A stretch of 64,000 bases of DNA, from contig NC_046683.1 in assembly GCF_009870125.1 (NCBI RefSeq), forward strand, positions 51,723,869 to 51,787,868, read 5' to 3'. Both the position numbers and the translations under genes were made by a program. Every line of letters starts with the position of its first letter. Position 1 is the stretch's first letter. Below, in pieces: positions 40,578-54,941 of this stretch. The notes beneath the pieces are model-generated. The model was given only the letters and a program-made list of their open reading frames with translations. It was not told the DNA's origin and made no database searches. Origin of the DNA: Drosophila pseudoobscura (taxonomy: Eukaryota; Arthropoda; Insecta; Diptera; Drosophilidae).

Positions 40578-41125
40578 TATACCTCAAGGTATCTGCTTCC
40601 TACTGGAGTTCTTTGATCAAGTACGTCTAAGGGACTTAATTGGATTCGGAGCGGAAGCGTTTGGAGAGTGCTCTGTGTAAGCGAAACTGTACTGGTTTCG
40701 TCCTGTCCTTTGTCCTTTAAGTGGTCCTGCTACTGGTTATTACCTGTTCCATTTTCCCCCCTACATTGGAGATGGACTTTCACTGGGCTTCTGGTTCTTC
40801 ATTCGGTTCAAATTATTTTTTATTGGCTGGCGCCAAGCAGCAATCGAGGTAGTTTGGTTGCTCTGTTGATATATGGTTTTTTGTCCTTTCTATCAGTTTA
40901 ATTTGTAGATGCTCCTTGTTGCAATATGGCAGTGCTTATCTGGTTTCAGAGAGAGCGAGAGAGAATGTCTAAAATTAGTTCATATCTTTGGAGGAATTTT
41001 CAAAGGACTTTAATTCACTTCAGTTTAAATGTGTTTGCTTACGATTATGTATTAAGATTACTTGTATGTGTGCGCCTTTCCTTATGCAGTAAAATATTCA
41101 CAACAGAAAAAAAAACATAAAACGA
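40578..41125 (-). other. Upstream region of the transporter gene
   Basis: Presumably holds its 5' UTR and promoter. No clear TATA box or motif-1/6/7 match was picked out. AT-rich, with no coding frame supported. Confidence 0.45.
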
Positions 41126-41905
41126 GCGGGAGCGTTTATACCCGACAGGATATATGTAACCTATTCAACATATTTTATACGTAATTATTTGTAAGCGCCG
41201 AAATTGGTATCTTTCGGTAGAATTTGGTTGGTTAATGCAGATCCCGATCTCTAACAATTTTGGTTGCACTTCTTATGATAGTCGGGGAAAAAATAAAGAG
41301 AAAGAAAGGAGCCCCAGCCCCTAGTTATGTTCTAATGTTAATTTTTGAACTTCATTTGTCCCCTTTCCACCTAATGACCTGTTTTATTCGAGTTTTAGGT
41401 TATTTATCCTTTTTTATGATTCCGCTACATCTGTCTCTCTCTCTTTCATTTCTGACGGCAACAACTGCTGTTATTTTGAGCTCCCCTCCGCCAGCGGGCG
41501 CATACTGCACGAGAAAGAGTGAGAGAGAGAGTGTGAATGAGTAAGCGCAGGGAATGGGCTGTCTCGATTTGTTCCATCTGGTTATAGTCTGATCTAAACC
41601 AGATTTGGCAATCTGGTAGATATGAGCCTTCCCTATGATTCTTCACCTGTAACAGTGTGATATCACACAGTCTGGATACAAAATTTGGTTGTTGTAGCTC
41701 TTATAGTCTCTGAGATCTAAGCAATCATCGGTACGGACAGACGAACGGTCAGACAACACTATATCGACTTGGCCATTGATGCTGATCAAGAATATATACA
41801 CATAATGGGGTGGAAAACGTGTCCTTTTGGGTGTTACACACATCCATCCAAAAATCGAATATGCCCCTGTACTCTTTGAGTATCGGTTATAATTATTTAA
41901 ATAAT
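41126..41905 (+). repeat. Interspersed repeat, DINE/SGM-like, fullest copy
   Basis: The segment starts near CGTTTATACCCGACAGG. It contains the CT-rich module (41415-41600), GTGTGATATCACACAG, TCTGAGATCTAAGCAATC, a GACAGACGAACGGTCAGAC stretch, TGATCAAGAATATATACACA, GGGGTGGAAAACG, GTGTTACACACATCC and ends near CTTTGAGTATCGGTTATAAT. Both ends carry a TATACCCG/CGGTTATA-like word. The same modules appear inverted in the simj intron (29140-29515), and the CT-rich part appears at 4985-5220. It encodes nothing, so it is a non-autonomous element; the family name is tentative. Confidence 0.65.
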
Positions 41906-42042
41906 GTTCGTATATATCTATGTATAAATTGATTATTCCCTATAAAAATTTACTACTTCTTTCTATTATATAAACGTGTTTGGCCCGATATTGTAATTTG
42001 GGTCTTCGCCCTTTATTTTATTCTAAAGCATATGTGGCAAAA

Positions 42043-42073
42043 AATTAATTAAATTAATTAATTAATTAATTAA
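42043..42073. repeat. (TTAA)n array
   Basis: Tandem TTAA units, self-complementary. TTAA is also the target of piggyBac elements, but no such element is visible here. Confidence 0.88.
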
Positions 42074-43351
42074 ATGTCTGACCACCATATAGTTTCTGCA
42101 CGTGCCTCCTAGTATTTATTAATACATAGATATTTATTAATATTTTATTTAATTTATATTTTACACGAATTCTGTAATGTACATTTACACGTAATGTACA
42201 TTTACATGTGCATGTAGATGAAGGATAACGTATACGTCATGGTGAACGGCATCTAGCTTTCTGCATAGATAAAATCTTGCACGATAGTATGATTGAAAAA
42301 AGTTATACACCAGTTGAAAGGCATTATATTTCGCTAGAAAACTGTATAGGCAAACTTTTGACCAGTTCCATGCTATATGTGAGGTCTCATTATTAGAGCT
42401 ATTGGAAATAAAGCTTTTTACCGTTTTTTTTTATACTAGAACACTTTTATTTTACAAAAATTAGATTGCTCACACTTTTCGTAAATTAAATTAATCTAAA
42501 AAAAATAAATACATATATTTTGTTTTTCAATAGGAGCACAGAACCGCCAGCATTGGAAAATTAAATGAAACTAAGGCAAATGAAACTCCATGAAAGACTG
42601 CACAAAAAAACGGAAGTATATAGAGCAGAGGAGGGGTGAGAGCTGGAAACAGAACAGCTTATCAGCCTCACGCATAAGTATGTGTGCACTGGAGGACTGA
42701 CTGGAAACGGCATTAAAAACGCAGTCGCCTATATGTGTGTAAATACATATGTAGAGCACAGTACAGTACAGCACGCGACAAAATGTTAGGCGAAAGCCAT
42801 AAATGACCAGAAACAGAACATTATACCTATATTTTTTGACAAATTAATAGCAGCAAAAGAATTCAAGGTTGAGACTGATAAGGATTTCCCATTGGATTGA
42901 TTTCATTCATGTACTCTTTTAATGATTATGAGGTCCTCTAAACATTTTTAATCAATTTATTTCGTATTTCCATAAACGAATTCTAATTCCATACAATTAT
43001 TCTCTATATGTATAATTGTATCAAGACTCTTACCAAGTGATCTTATAATTATGCACCATAAATACGCATTTGCTGAACAAATATTAAAACAGTTTGCCAA
43101 AGTCCCATTCGGCTCGTATCTCCCATTGCCTTGCCGTTTTTTTTCATACAACAAATTTTTCAATGTCAAATATTCGCCAAAAAATTGTTGTTTCTAAATT
43201 TTATTTTGTTTTGACATACTCACAAATATCTGTCCGTGTGTGTGTGTGTGTGTGTGTATAAGGGTATAAAAAGTCATGACTGAATATAATTTCACTTTCC
43301 GTCGCAGTGCAATCGCAATCGGAATGGCAGTGCCGCCTGCACTCCGCGAAT

Positions 43352-43381
43352 CTTATCAGTGGTAGCGACCTCGCTGATAAG
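43352..43381. promoter_or_regulatory. Inverted pair of GATA sites
   Basis: CTTATCAG at 43352-43359 and CTGATAAG at 43374-43381 form a perfect 8-bp inverted repeat around a 14-bp spacer. Each arm is a strong WGATAR-type site. The surroundings (43300-43450) are less repetitive than the neighbouring DNA. This is a candidate enhancer element for a GATA factor; target and activity are unknown. Confidence 0.4.
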
Positions 43382-43922
43382 GAAAGTGAAATTTCTTTGG
43401 GTGTATGGACAGAGTGGAGTGGTGCGTGGCAGAGAACTGCAGCCATGGGGCAGGGGCTAGAGGCTAGAGGCAGGCGTCATAAACTTTGGCCTTGACTCTG
43501 GCGTTGCTGTTGCTGCTGTTGTTGCTTCTGATGGCTTCCCTACTTCTCTTTTTCTGTATTTATTTATTGCGCATTTTGCGCTTTTGATTTCTGTTTGAAA
43601 TATATATGTATGTGTATGTATGTACTGTGTACTGTACTTTGCTGCTGCGGTTGTGTGTGTGGTGTGCCGCTGGAATGTATTGCTTTTGCCTCGAATTATT
43701 TATGCACAATTAGGGATCTTGGAATGGAAAGAGCACGTGCTTAATTAGCAATTCTGAGCTGGTAATGCGATCAAGTCGATTGGGAGGAGGGAGGAGGATG
43801 GTTGCACAGCGGAAAAGCTAAAGGAAATTGGTTAAAAACATTCTGCATATCGGTTAATCCAAACATATCTGATAATTATACATTTTCTAATCATTTATAA
43901 TACAAACAACATGAAAAGTACC

Positions 43923-44196
43923 TGCACCCAGAGAAAAAGCCCTGAACCTTTAATATTTAAGCTTACATTTAAAAATGTGTGAAAAAGAATGTGTTCTAAG
44001 TTAAATTTTGACATTAACATGATTTCTACAATTTGAATATCTAATATAGATTTCAAAAAACTTTTTTTATAAACTTGTGATGCATTTCTTTAAAAGTAAA
44101 TTCTATTTAATTTCACTATTTTTTATATTTAATCACCGGATATTTAATTGAAATATGGTTGTATTTTTCTTACAATGCCATTTTTCTATGAGTGTA
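43923..44196. mobile_element. MITE-like element, copy 1
   Basis: Starts TGCACCCAGAGAAAAAG and ends TTTTTCTATGAGTGTA, imperfect inverted ends, with 274 bp of AT-rich non-coding sequence. Related to the copies at 55832, 58506 and 62064. No clear target duplication. Confidence 0.5.
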
Positions 44197-47005
44197 GACA
44201 TGATAATGCCTCTAACTCTATCTCTATCTCCATCCGTGTCTGCTTGTCTTATCTATCTTCACACTTTCCCACAGTGTGTGCGATCGCTATCCGCACTGCC
44301 ATCTCCCAGCTGCCTCAATCTACAGGTAAGGTATGGTAAGGTAAGTGTAAGGTGACGTAGATGGCCACAACAAAGCGAGTACTTTAGTACTCAGCCCCCA
44401 CTTATCGCTCTGGCCATCGTCAAGTAATCTCTCTCTCTAGCTCCGGTCGCTCTTCCAACAGAGAGTGGTTCAGGCTTATCCCTGAGATCCGAGGCAGGAG
44501 GAAGGAGTCTGGGTCCAAGTCTGAGGTTAAAACTACTGCAGTTACCAGTTTTAGTTGCAGCTAAGGCTCATTGAACCCGCCACCGAACGGGGAACCGGGC
44601 ATCAGGGCATCCGGGCATCGCTGGGGCAGGCTGTGAACTATTGTACATATGGCCTGGTATGGCTGGTTATATAAGTGTTAGACCATCTATTGGCTTTAAT
44701 TTGGCTTGATGGATGGTTAATTGTTCAAATTGCTGCAAGTGTTCACAGATGACAGCCAGATGATGGCCGATTTATCAGTGTCAATCATAATAAATGCAAT
44801 TAAACCACCCCGTTTACGAAACTACCGCTTTCAGATTGAAGAAATAGATAGATAGATACGGGTGGAGAGAGACACAGGGACAGAGACCGAGACAGAGAGT
44901 GGGCTGGATAGATCGATATGTAGATTGAACCAGAGGTTTCCATTTCAATTGAGCCTCACAGCTATCGCATTAGGAACGATGTGAGAAAAACGACGCCTGA
45001 TTTTACACCGTACTACAATTTCGAGCATTAATTAAGCCGAAAATTGTATAAAAAATATACAAATATTATGAAAGTTTTACAACAGAACAGTTTCCTGAGT
45101 TATCAGATATGTACATATGTCCATATGTACCTCTTTCATTATCATCTATATTTATGTTTTTAAAATTGATTTAATAATTATTCATGTAAAAAGGTCTTTA
45201 CCTCAATCTATTACTAAAACACTACAATTTGCAATTAACATTTTTTGAAAAGATTAAATCATTTAAGAACTGTTGTTTAATATTATTTTTATCATATAAT
45301 ATTTTTTTCATACAAATTTATTTATACTATTTTTTTTTAACAATGTTCTTAAAAGTTCCTTTATATTCTTTTGTTCCATATCCAAAATATTATCCCAAAA
45401 AGATCCGATTGGCTGTTGGTCTAGTGTAAATAGAATCTCATGGGTAGGCACCAGAGGAGGCTTACCGAGGGGCGGTGGGGGGTACTTTTTCTTTGCTCAA
45501 TGCGTGTTGATTTTCCGGTTTTCTTGGCAACTTGCAACTTGCAACATGTCTTCCCGCTTCCCGCTTTCCTCTTCCGCCTTCCGTCAGAGCTGCTGCGCCG
45601 ACTACGTAACTGAGTTATGTATGCCTTTGTATGTGTATGAGTGTATCAATGTGTGTCTGTGTGTGTGCGCTGGTGTGCATTTGAATTGCGCAAGCGCAAC
45701 TATTGCAAATTGCATACCAAGCAGCTCAGTGGCTGTGGCTGCAGCAGTGGTTGTGGCTGCTGCATGCCAACATGCAACAAAACCAGACACGCGGGCAACG
45801 CGTTGACTAGACGCTGACAGGGGCCGCCGTAGCAGCAGCGGCCGCAGCCGCCACAAAACAAGTGCAAAAGCCGCAGAAGAAAGCCTGAACAATGGCCAGA
45901 AGCAGCATTGAAAGTAAATTGCAGACCCCAACCAGTCCCCAGATGCCTCTCTTTCCAGATCCAAGTCCAAGTTTAAGTCGAAGCTGGAGATGGAGGTGGA
46001 GCTGGAGCTCTCGAGCTGGGGTTGAAGCTGGGTCTCTCAAGCCAAGTGGAAAGAGCTTGGAAAAAGTGGTTTGGCCACATTTCACTTTTAGCATAGAAAC
46101 AATTTAGAACTTGTCTGCATTTGCGGCTGTGGTGTTTGAGGTTTGTGCTATCTGAGATGGATGGATCTTTACAGAGAGATTTAAGTGGTAATTTTTGGCA
46201 GAGCAAGAGGGTCTTAACACAGAACAGAAATACAGATAAATCTCTAGGTAATTCTATACAATTTTGGATTTGGAGAAGAGCCTTTGTAGTTCTTATTTGG
46301 GATCTAAGTGAAAGAATCTGTACTGATGATGTCCAGAGATCGCAGTTAAATATATGGATGAACCTTGGCTTAAAGATCTAAAGAACCCAGTTAAGACTGT
46401 GAACCCACTGAAATTACTGGTCGATTCTATGCCTCAGTTCGTTATTTAATTTTCTTTATATTTTGTATTTATATTTTATTAAATTTAATGTGTTTATCTG
46501 TATTCCATTCCCGCCAGTTATTGAGTCATTCGGCTCTGTTTATTTATCTAGGGTCTCGAATTCGCTGACCAATCAGATACAGATACATTTTATACCTAAA
46601 CATATATGTATGTTTATATGTGTGTGCGAGTATTTTGACTTTGACCTTCACATTGAGAACTGAAATTTGAACCAGAACCTTGATTTGCGCAAGCAAAATG
46701 TTAGACGACGTATGGATGGACGGATAAAAACAACAACAAAAAATTTCACAACTTGGCTTGGGACAAGCGATTATATATATATGTATGTATATATATATAA
46801 ATATCTATATGTATATGAATGTACTATACTTACATAGCATTTTCAGTGCTCGAAACTGCCGAGATGAATTAATTTTTTTGAGCAGCCACTGACATGATTC
46901 AACCTTTTATTTCTATGGTATTTTTCTGATTAATTGGGTGTTGGTAATTTGTCAAATCCTATTATGGGAAACTCATCCGATTTTAAATCGCCCCACGTCA
47001 AAAAA

Positions 47006-47022
47006 GGGGGGGGGGGGGGGGG
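47006..47022. repeat. Poly-G tract
   Basis: Seventeen consecutive G on the plus strand following a run of A. Confidence 0.9.
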
Positions 47023-48122
47023 CGCAATAAAACATTTCGAGTGTGCGGGTTATACAAATTATATATTTCAATGCGGATATGTTTTTTTCTCTTTTGGGAA
47101 AAAGTTTCCACTTTTTAAAGTGGAACACCCAAGTAAATGACCTGAGCAGCGCGCTTACATATGTATAGGTACTTATATATGTATGTATATGCACATATAT
47201 TTGCCTGATTCATGGCATCACAAAAGGGTGTGGCCTTCTTCCCGAAAAACAATGAAAAAATATACTTACGAAATGTTCAACAAAAGGCTAAAATCCAATT
47301 GGGATTCGGTGACTGGGGATATACGAGTACTCTTATGGGTATAAGTATGATAAGTATCTGAACAGACTATACGGAGATAATGTGTGTTCAAAGTATTACT
47401 CGAAGATTGACAGATACTTTCATGAAGCGAAATTGTGGAAAAAGCCAGAAAAACAGGGAAAATGGCTACACACCCTGATAGCATTTTTGCATCATTTGGA
47501 AAATAGTTCAAATAAAAATATTATTTTTAGGAACATATTCTCGACATTGTTCTGGCAAACTCTCCTTTAAATTCGATTCAATCTTCTGCTGTAGGGTATC
47601 TGACCTGCACATTGCTCACGCAAGTAAACAACTTTTCGAAATTCTTGTATCTGTACAGCGCGTACTCGTATCTGTCTGCCTGAGTGTGCATACATATATT
47701 TTATTTATTTTTTTGTGGAGCACTGCTGCTGCTGCTGTTGCTTTCCATTATGCGCGAAACAAAACTTCCTTTTTGACGGCGCTTGTTAAAAATCTGAAAA
47801 AGGTAAAAAACTGCAAAGCAGAACCAAACCAAATGAAACAAAAAAAAAAAAAATAAAAATAAAAAACTTCAAACCAAAAAGAGCAGCCCAAAAAAACTAA
47901 AAAAAAAAAATAAAATAAAGGAAAATTAACAAGCTCAAAATGGCAGCCAAGTGTGCATAAATTTTTGAAATGTCCGCAACAGGCAGAGCCGAAATAAAAA
48001 TTCAAAATACACCAACAAAAAATCATCGAAAAAAAACAGAAGAAGACTTAATGAAATGCAATCAAAAAGGCATTCCGCGAGAACTGCATTAAGTCGGAGT
48101 CGGGCGTGGAAGTCCAGGTCCC

Positions 48123-48151
48123 ACGTCCACGTCCACGTCCATGTCCATGTC
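48123..48151. repeat. ACGTCC hexamer tract
   Basis: CACGTC/CATGTC units in tandem, a short minisatellite. Confidence 0.8.
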
Positions 48152-51100
48152 CAGTGCAACCTCTTAACCGTTCTCAATCCCCCAGGTTCTCTGTCTCCAA
48201 TATCTCCCTTCCCCGTCCACCAAGTATCTGGCGTGAAGATCAGTACATGGCGCTGACGTGACGCTCTGGAACGTTCCAGCCGACAAAAAAGAGATGTTCA
48301 AATGTATTTCACTCCTGAATATACTACCTATATAGGCACATATATGGGATGTTGTATATTGCTCTTAAGAAATACAGAATAAATGAGAAACGGATTGCTT
48401 TCTGCTTTACCAAAGAGAACAGTTTACATTTGTCATTCGGAGCTGGCAGTGGGACCAGTTCTAAATGCCAATGAAATGATTAAATAATACAAGAATATAA
48501 GAAAATAATAAAACAAAAAAAACCACAAATAGAAAAGGGATAAACGAATGATCCGTCATGCAATCCAGGTCTTTTAGAAACACTTATTTTCCTTATGAAC
48601 CAATCAGAAATCGAATTTATTTTTAAACTCCATTGGTATTCTTTCAGAATTAAAAATAATTCCTATTTCAGTGCTGTCTTAAGTATCGACAGAATGTTAG
48701 AAGTTGTAATTAAAATGCAAATATATAGTTTTAAGTATCATATTTTTGTTGTTTTGCTTCAGTTTACATTATGTTTTCATTATCTTTTGACCCACTGTGC
48801 TGGCTTTGTGGAGAAAAGAAACCTTGTTTCAGAAACAAGAAAAATATTCTTAATTTAAACTGAAATTTCTGTCTGATTGATTGAGCTGCTGATTTAAGCG
48901 GCTTTTCGTGCCCAGGCTCTGGACCATTGGACCCTGTGCCCTGGCTCTGTACTGGCAGCGACCATCTAAGGCTGGGAGGTGTTAACGTTAACCTGCACAA
49001 GAGGTTTTCTGAGCCGAATGGTACCGTTATAGCTTTTATAAATGGCTCGCTGTCATCTGCCGATTTTCCACGTTTTCAAGTTTCGCTCGGGGATGGCGGC
49101 TAATTTGGCATAATTCATTGTAGACTCTGCATTTATTTTTCCAATTAGCGACCAATTACATACCCCTCAACCTCAACCCGGTCATGCGCAAAAAGTTTGG
49201 CTCATTTGCATAATACGAGTACGAGTATCGAGAAGAGACCCCCCTCCAGCAGTTCGATTCCCATCTCAAGTATCTTCCCTCCTCGAAGTGTCAAGTGGTT
49301 CCCTCAACCGAAAGAAAACAGACATGGCCACAGTTCTGGCCATAGATACTCTCGTCTAGCCCATAGATACAGACACAGACACAGATACAAAGTCTCCTGC
49401 TCATAATTCTCATTACTCATGATTATTTGTTTATGAAAGTACTTAACATTTTTTTTATGGGTTTTTTTGTTGTTGTTTTTTCCAGTCTTTTCAATAAGCA
49501 CTCCAAAAAAATTATTTCAATTGTTTAAGTAGCATACAAAAATAAAAAAAACCCCATGCATAATTTGCTACGAGTGCGTGTTTGTAATTTTTTATTTATC
49601 TTATTTTTTTGCGATTTCTTCTTTTGTAAATTTCCACTTGCTGGCTGGACTTTTTTGTTTATCTCTTTTGGCGCCTGTCTTTTTAAGGCGTTACATTTTA
49701 AATTAGTTGTTTGACCAAAAAGAATTTGGCTGGGAGACTTTCGTTGTCTTTCTTGTTTTTCAATTTACTTACTTGTCAGTTTTTGGGCGTTGTCGCTGTC
49801 CGTATTGGGGCTGGTAACTGAAAGTATAAGAGTTTGAGCAGAACTATTAGTAATTTTATTTGTATGGAAACCTAGTTTAAAAAGTATATTTTAAGGTTAT
49901 ATTCAGCTCTATGATAAGGAATGGTAGGGACAATTTCATAGTGGAGTTTTTTGTGGAAGCCTGGAAGTCACACAGCGATATAACAGTTTCATTTCCGCTG
50001 CCGCATCCTCTGCTCAATCGCTGTACATTTATACTTGTGCCTGCTGCTTCCCATTTTCTCTCAATCTCTATCATCGTGACTCTCTTTCTTTCTCTTGATA
50101 GATATGATAGATAGATAGACTCACTGTTAAGAATTTCAGAACAGAAGTAAAAATCGTCTTCAAATTGGCGTCAGAGACTATTCCTCTCTCTCTTTTGAGC
50201 AGTCAAGCCATCTATTTATCTATCTATCTCTGTCTAAGGCGATCGATATGCGTTCGCTAAGTTGGGTCATAAAAATTACAGCAAAAACGATTAGCAACAA
50301 TTACAACAACTGCAGCAGCAGCAGAAAACAAGTTTACTCGTGTTAAAAAAATGCAACGAGCATTAAAATTACAAAAATACCAACAACAACGGGAGGGCGG
50401 GTGCAACAAGTAAAGGCTATTTAATGGGGGGGTAAGTAAAGTAAAGGCAAAGTGTACAATGAATGTAAAATGCAAATCTTTGCAGGGGCAGAGTGGCAGG
50501 GGTGGGTGGCAGCAACAAAAACTACAAAAAATAAAAGATGTACGAGCACAACTGTCTGGTCATCTCTCTCTCTCTCTCTCCCTAGGCTTCACCGTCTGGC
50601 GTAAATGTTACTCTGCGTGTGTGTGTGTGTGTGTGTGTGTAACAGAAGCAGCGGACAAGCAGCATTGCATTGAGATAGGTCAGTCACACACACGCACACG
50701 AGTGCAGCAGCAGCGCAGTTTCTGCTTCAGCCAGAGAGCTTTGATAACTGCATCAGCAGCAGAAGAGCAGCGCAGCGGCAGCGGAAGCGGCACAGCAAAG
50801 ATTGGAAGAACTGCTCTAATTACGTTTGGCTAGGGGTTGTCCTCCACTTCTCAACACCCTTAATAGTGTACACACCCCTCCCTCTGCTTAATCAGAATGC
50901 AAGAATAAATAGCAGAAAATAAAACAAGTTTTTGTCTTTATTTTGGCAGAGGAATGCCTGTGTGTGTCTGGGCCATGTAAAACTTACACAATCGCAATAG
51001 CAGAGCAGAGCTGGTACACTTACACTCCTCCCTCACAGCTTGTCTTCACCACTACACATCACTCTCTCTCTCTCCCGTTCGCTCTCTCTCGATTCACTTT

Positions 51101-53602
51101 TCTTTGTGCAATTCCAATAATTTTGCGCACTCTCTTTGCTAAAGCTCTTTCAACTGCAGCAGCAGCAGAAGCAGCAGCAGCGCAGCCACAAGAGAGCAAG
51201 AGACAAAGAGAGAAACTGCATCTGGGAGAGCAGCAGTGGCTGCAGAAGACATCTCTCTCTTTACTTGCACTTTCTGCTGCACTTTTAAGTGAAAAAGAGT
51301 AGCATTTGGTAGGTTTTAAGAAAAGTTAATAAAAAAAACCACAAAGGTGCAATAGGAAAAATACAGTAGGAGCAACAGATTAAAAGCTTCTTTGAGGGAT
51401 AGCTTCCTCTTGCTTAAATGTACAGAAATATATACATATGTACATACATACATACATGTGCATGTTGCTTCAATCTTCCATAGACATACATATGTATATA
51501 TGTATGTGTATGTGTATGGGTGTTTCTGTATCTGATTTGCTTCGCTGACGCAATTACATCCCCTGACTCGTACTTTGACCTACGACAACAAATGATTAAG
51601 TGTCTGTGACAAAGAAATCGTGCCAAAATACAACCCTCAAAAGCTTTTTTTCGGCAAAAGCTTTCTCTCATGTGAAAGGAGAGTAAATGGGAAGTTGGTT
51701 GGGGGGTGAGATGGCAGACAGACAACACAAAACTTATTGCGCATTTACGTGGAAAAATGGTCTAGACAGGGATTTAAAGGCAGGCCGCAAAACAAAACTA
51801 ACTAAAACCTGGAATCGAACAATAACTGTTATGGTGACATAATTAGTAAAATAATAGGATCAGATTGGAAAATGCAGCTCCGTCGTAGAATCCTATTTTT
51901 AGATCTCCGCTGTATCTGCATCGCTCTCTTCTCAGTGAGTGTGTGCCTCCCCAGAGATTTCCAAATGGAAATTCCAATTTGAAATGAAAATGAAATTATT
52001 GCAAAATCGAAGCACGCACACATGGTCGTATCTAACGGTCTCTCTCGCTCTTACTCACGCTTGTTGCACTTTCTCGTGTGTGTGTATGTGTGGTTGTGTG
52101 TGTCTGTGTGCGAAGTGCATTGACTTTTCTGCCTGTTGTTATGGCTGATCTCCTCTCCTCTACCTTGCCATGTGTGTGTGTATGTGTGGCATGCGACCAA
52201 CCCACATTGCAACGGCCAATTCCAATTTGTTGTAATTTTGTCTGTGGCTGTTGTAGTTGTTGCAAAATGCAAATAGTATCATAAAGCGCAACATGTTTGC
52301 TATTTAGCGAACCATTGGGGGTGGTATTTAAATATGCGCAATTGTGCTGGTCGGGGGCGTCTGTTTTGGCTCTCATTTGTGTGAATTATTTAATGAGTTC
52401 GCTTGAGTGAAAGGAAAGAGCCATGTGGGAGAGGGGTCTAACCATTTGACGCACTCTTATTTACATACAGGATTTATATACATATATCTGTACATACATA
52501 TGTATTTATGTACATATGCCCTTGTAGAAGCTGTTCTTATGTGCTGTATTTTTAATGTTTAAAAAGCCATTCTTAAATCTGTTTGTTTTACTAGAAAGTA
52601 TAGTTCTGCTAGGGAGATGAAATATAAAACTTATTACTTCACTGTTTTTATCATTCTGCTGGTTGGCATCTTCCACTTCTGTTACCAGTACCACTTTGCC
52701 CATTCATCATCAGTTGTCAGATTTATGGTATTACGTGTGCACACCCTACCCTACCTACACTCACATCACGTATACGCCCCGCTGTAGTGCAACAAACACT
52801 CAAGTAATCATCATAAATGTAGTCAAATGTGAGGCTTTACTTTAAGAATACCTTTCGACATTGTATCTCAAATTAGTGCATTTGCAAAGTAGAATCTGCA
52901 ACATTGTATCTGCGGATCGTTCTGTTGAACAGCGAAAGAAGATGGAAAGAATGGATGTTAAAAAACTAGTTTAGTAGGAATTGCGATGGATTGCATTGTG
53001 TGGCCACAGAGTTACGTGGTATTTAATTGAATAAATGAGATGGAGCATATTGCACGTACGACTGAGTGATGGGTCCAGGCCCGGGAAAATGTGTGCTAAA
53101 TTGATTGAGAGCTGCCCCGGGGAGGAGCGGGAGGGGGAGGCTGGGAGGCTGCCCGGCACAGTGAGTGCCATAAATTAACGGACAAACATGAAACAAGTCT
53201 ACTTAGAGTTGCATATCGTATAATTTTCACAAAAAAAAGATAGCCAAAACGAAGACAGAAAGCGAAAACTGGGTCAACCTGATGCACAGAGAGGCCTGCC
53301 TGCCTACGCAGCCGACGTTCACATCGTCGCGTCGCGGCGCGTCGCTGTTGCTGTTGCTGTCGCTGTCGCTGTCTATCCGGCCCCACAGAGACGTGGCAAA
53401 TATGTAACTCAAAAAGATATGCAGCAGCTGTGGATGTACATATCGTACATGTACTCGTAGAGCAGTGGATGTGGATGTACAAGCCGAAAAATAAAGTAAA
53501 ACCGTAACCCACGTTTCGCTTCATTTGCTCTCGCGATGGAAAAGTAAGTAAAAACGGCAGCTACACGACGCCAAATTTATGTCTGTTTGGATTTCACCCA
53601 CG

Positions 53603-53634
<32 letters not shown>

Positions 53635-54901
53635 ACGGTGGCATGGGCCAGTCGTAACAGTGGCAGTAACAGAGAGATAAAACCAACAGCAGAGGACATC
53701 TTAATAGCATCAACAGAACCTGTATCCCGCATAGAGAATGCGGGAGGGACAGCTTAAGTAACAGAGGATCAGGCTCCAAAATTCTTTAACTAACCAAAAA
53801 AAGGTACAGGGAAAGCTCCGTAATGCTGGAAATATTAATATCTGCTTAATGGATGGATATTTTAGCAACTGTTACTGTACTGCAAGTGAGAGTAACAGAC
53901 GTGCAGAGAGCGAGCGAGAGGGAGAGAGAGAGAGAGACTCTGCCCACAAAGTCGTGATTCCGCCTGCCGACTGCCGCCACCGCCTGGACCAGCGTTCACT
54001 TTCAAAATCAGTGAAATGTAACCAAAAAAACAATAAAAAAGAAGAGTGAATTGATGTTGCATTGTGTTCGGCTGTCTGTTAGCTGTTTGCATTATTCACT
54101 TGGCTTACAAATAGAGGTTAATTTATTATGACTTGATTGAGCCGAGAGCAGGCGCATCAAATATGCAAGGCAAGAGAAACTGCAGTTGGGGAAACCCACT
54201 GCGGTGCATAAATTATACAAATATTATGAAGATAACACACAAGGATGCAGGCTTTATCATCTATGGGAACTCTGTAAAAGTTTACGAGTCTGTCTGAATT
54301 CATCTTTGGGGGAATTCCCCAGACTACTGGAGATCTGGCAACTCTGTGAAAGCTACCCTCAAAGAAAAAATGGAGCATGACTCAGATATCCGATGCTCTT
54401 GATTGTACGAATGGCACGGCCCTACCGCAAATGCAAAGGGCATGCCAAGCCTTAATGGTCGAGAGCTGTTCATGTTATTGGAATCAATTACAATGATCCA
54501 GAACTCCAGACATACATACATACATACATATGTACATAAGTACATACATACATGTGTATCCATGCTGTCGGAGGCAGATAAACATCCGAGAGGGAGGGAG
54601 AGAGGGAAAACGGAATGCGATCGTTGCAACCGACAATGACCTTCGGGGCTGCTGATCTGACATTGAACACTGGACGGACTGGCCTGCAGATGGAGGGGTG
54701 GTACGCATTTGTGCGCGTGTATGCGTTATGTATTGTACGTATGTACATATGTACATATGTACGTGTGGTATGCGTTGTACATGCTTCTGTTGACATAATT
54801 TAGCCACTTGTGCTTGCTTAACCCTCTTTCTCGCATGTAGCCAATTAACTCAATAAGCCAAATAAGTGAGCAGCAGGCGCCACGGGCCGGAAGACGAGTT
54901 G

Positions 54902-54941
54902 GCGATGCGATACGATGCGATGCGATACGATGCGACGCGAT
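54902..54941. repeat. GCGATGCGATAC minisatellite
   Basis: GCGATGCGATAC-type units in tandem with slight variation. Confidence 0.82.
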
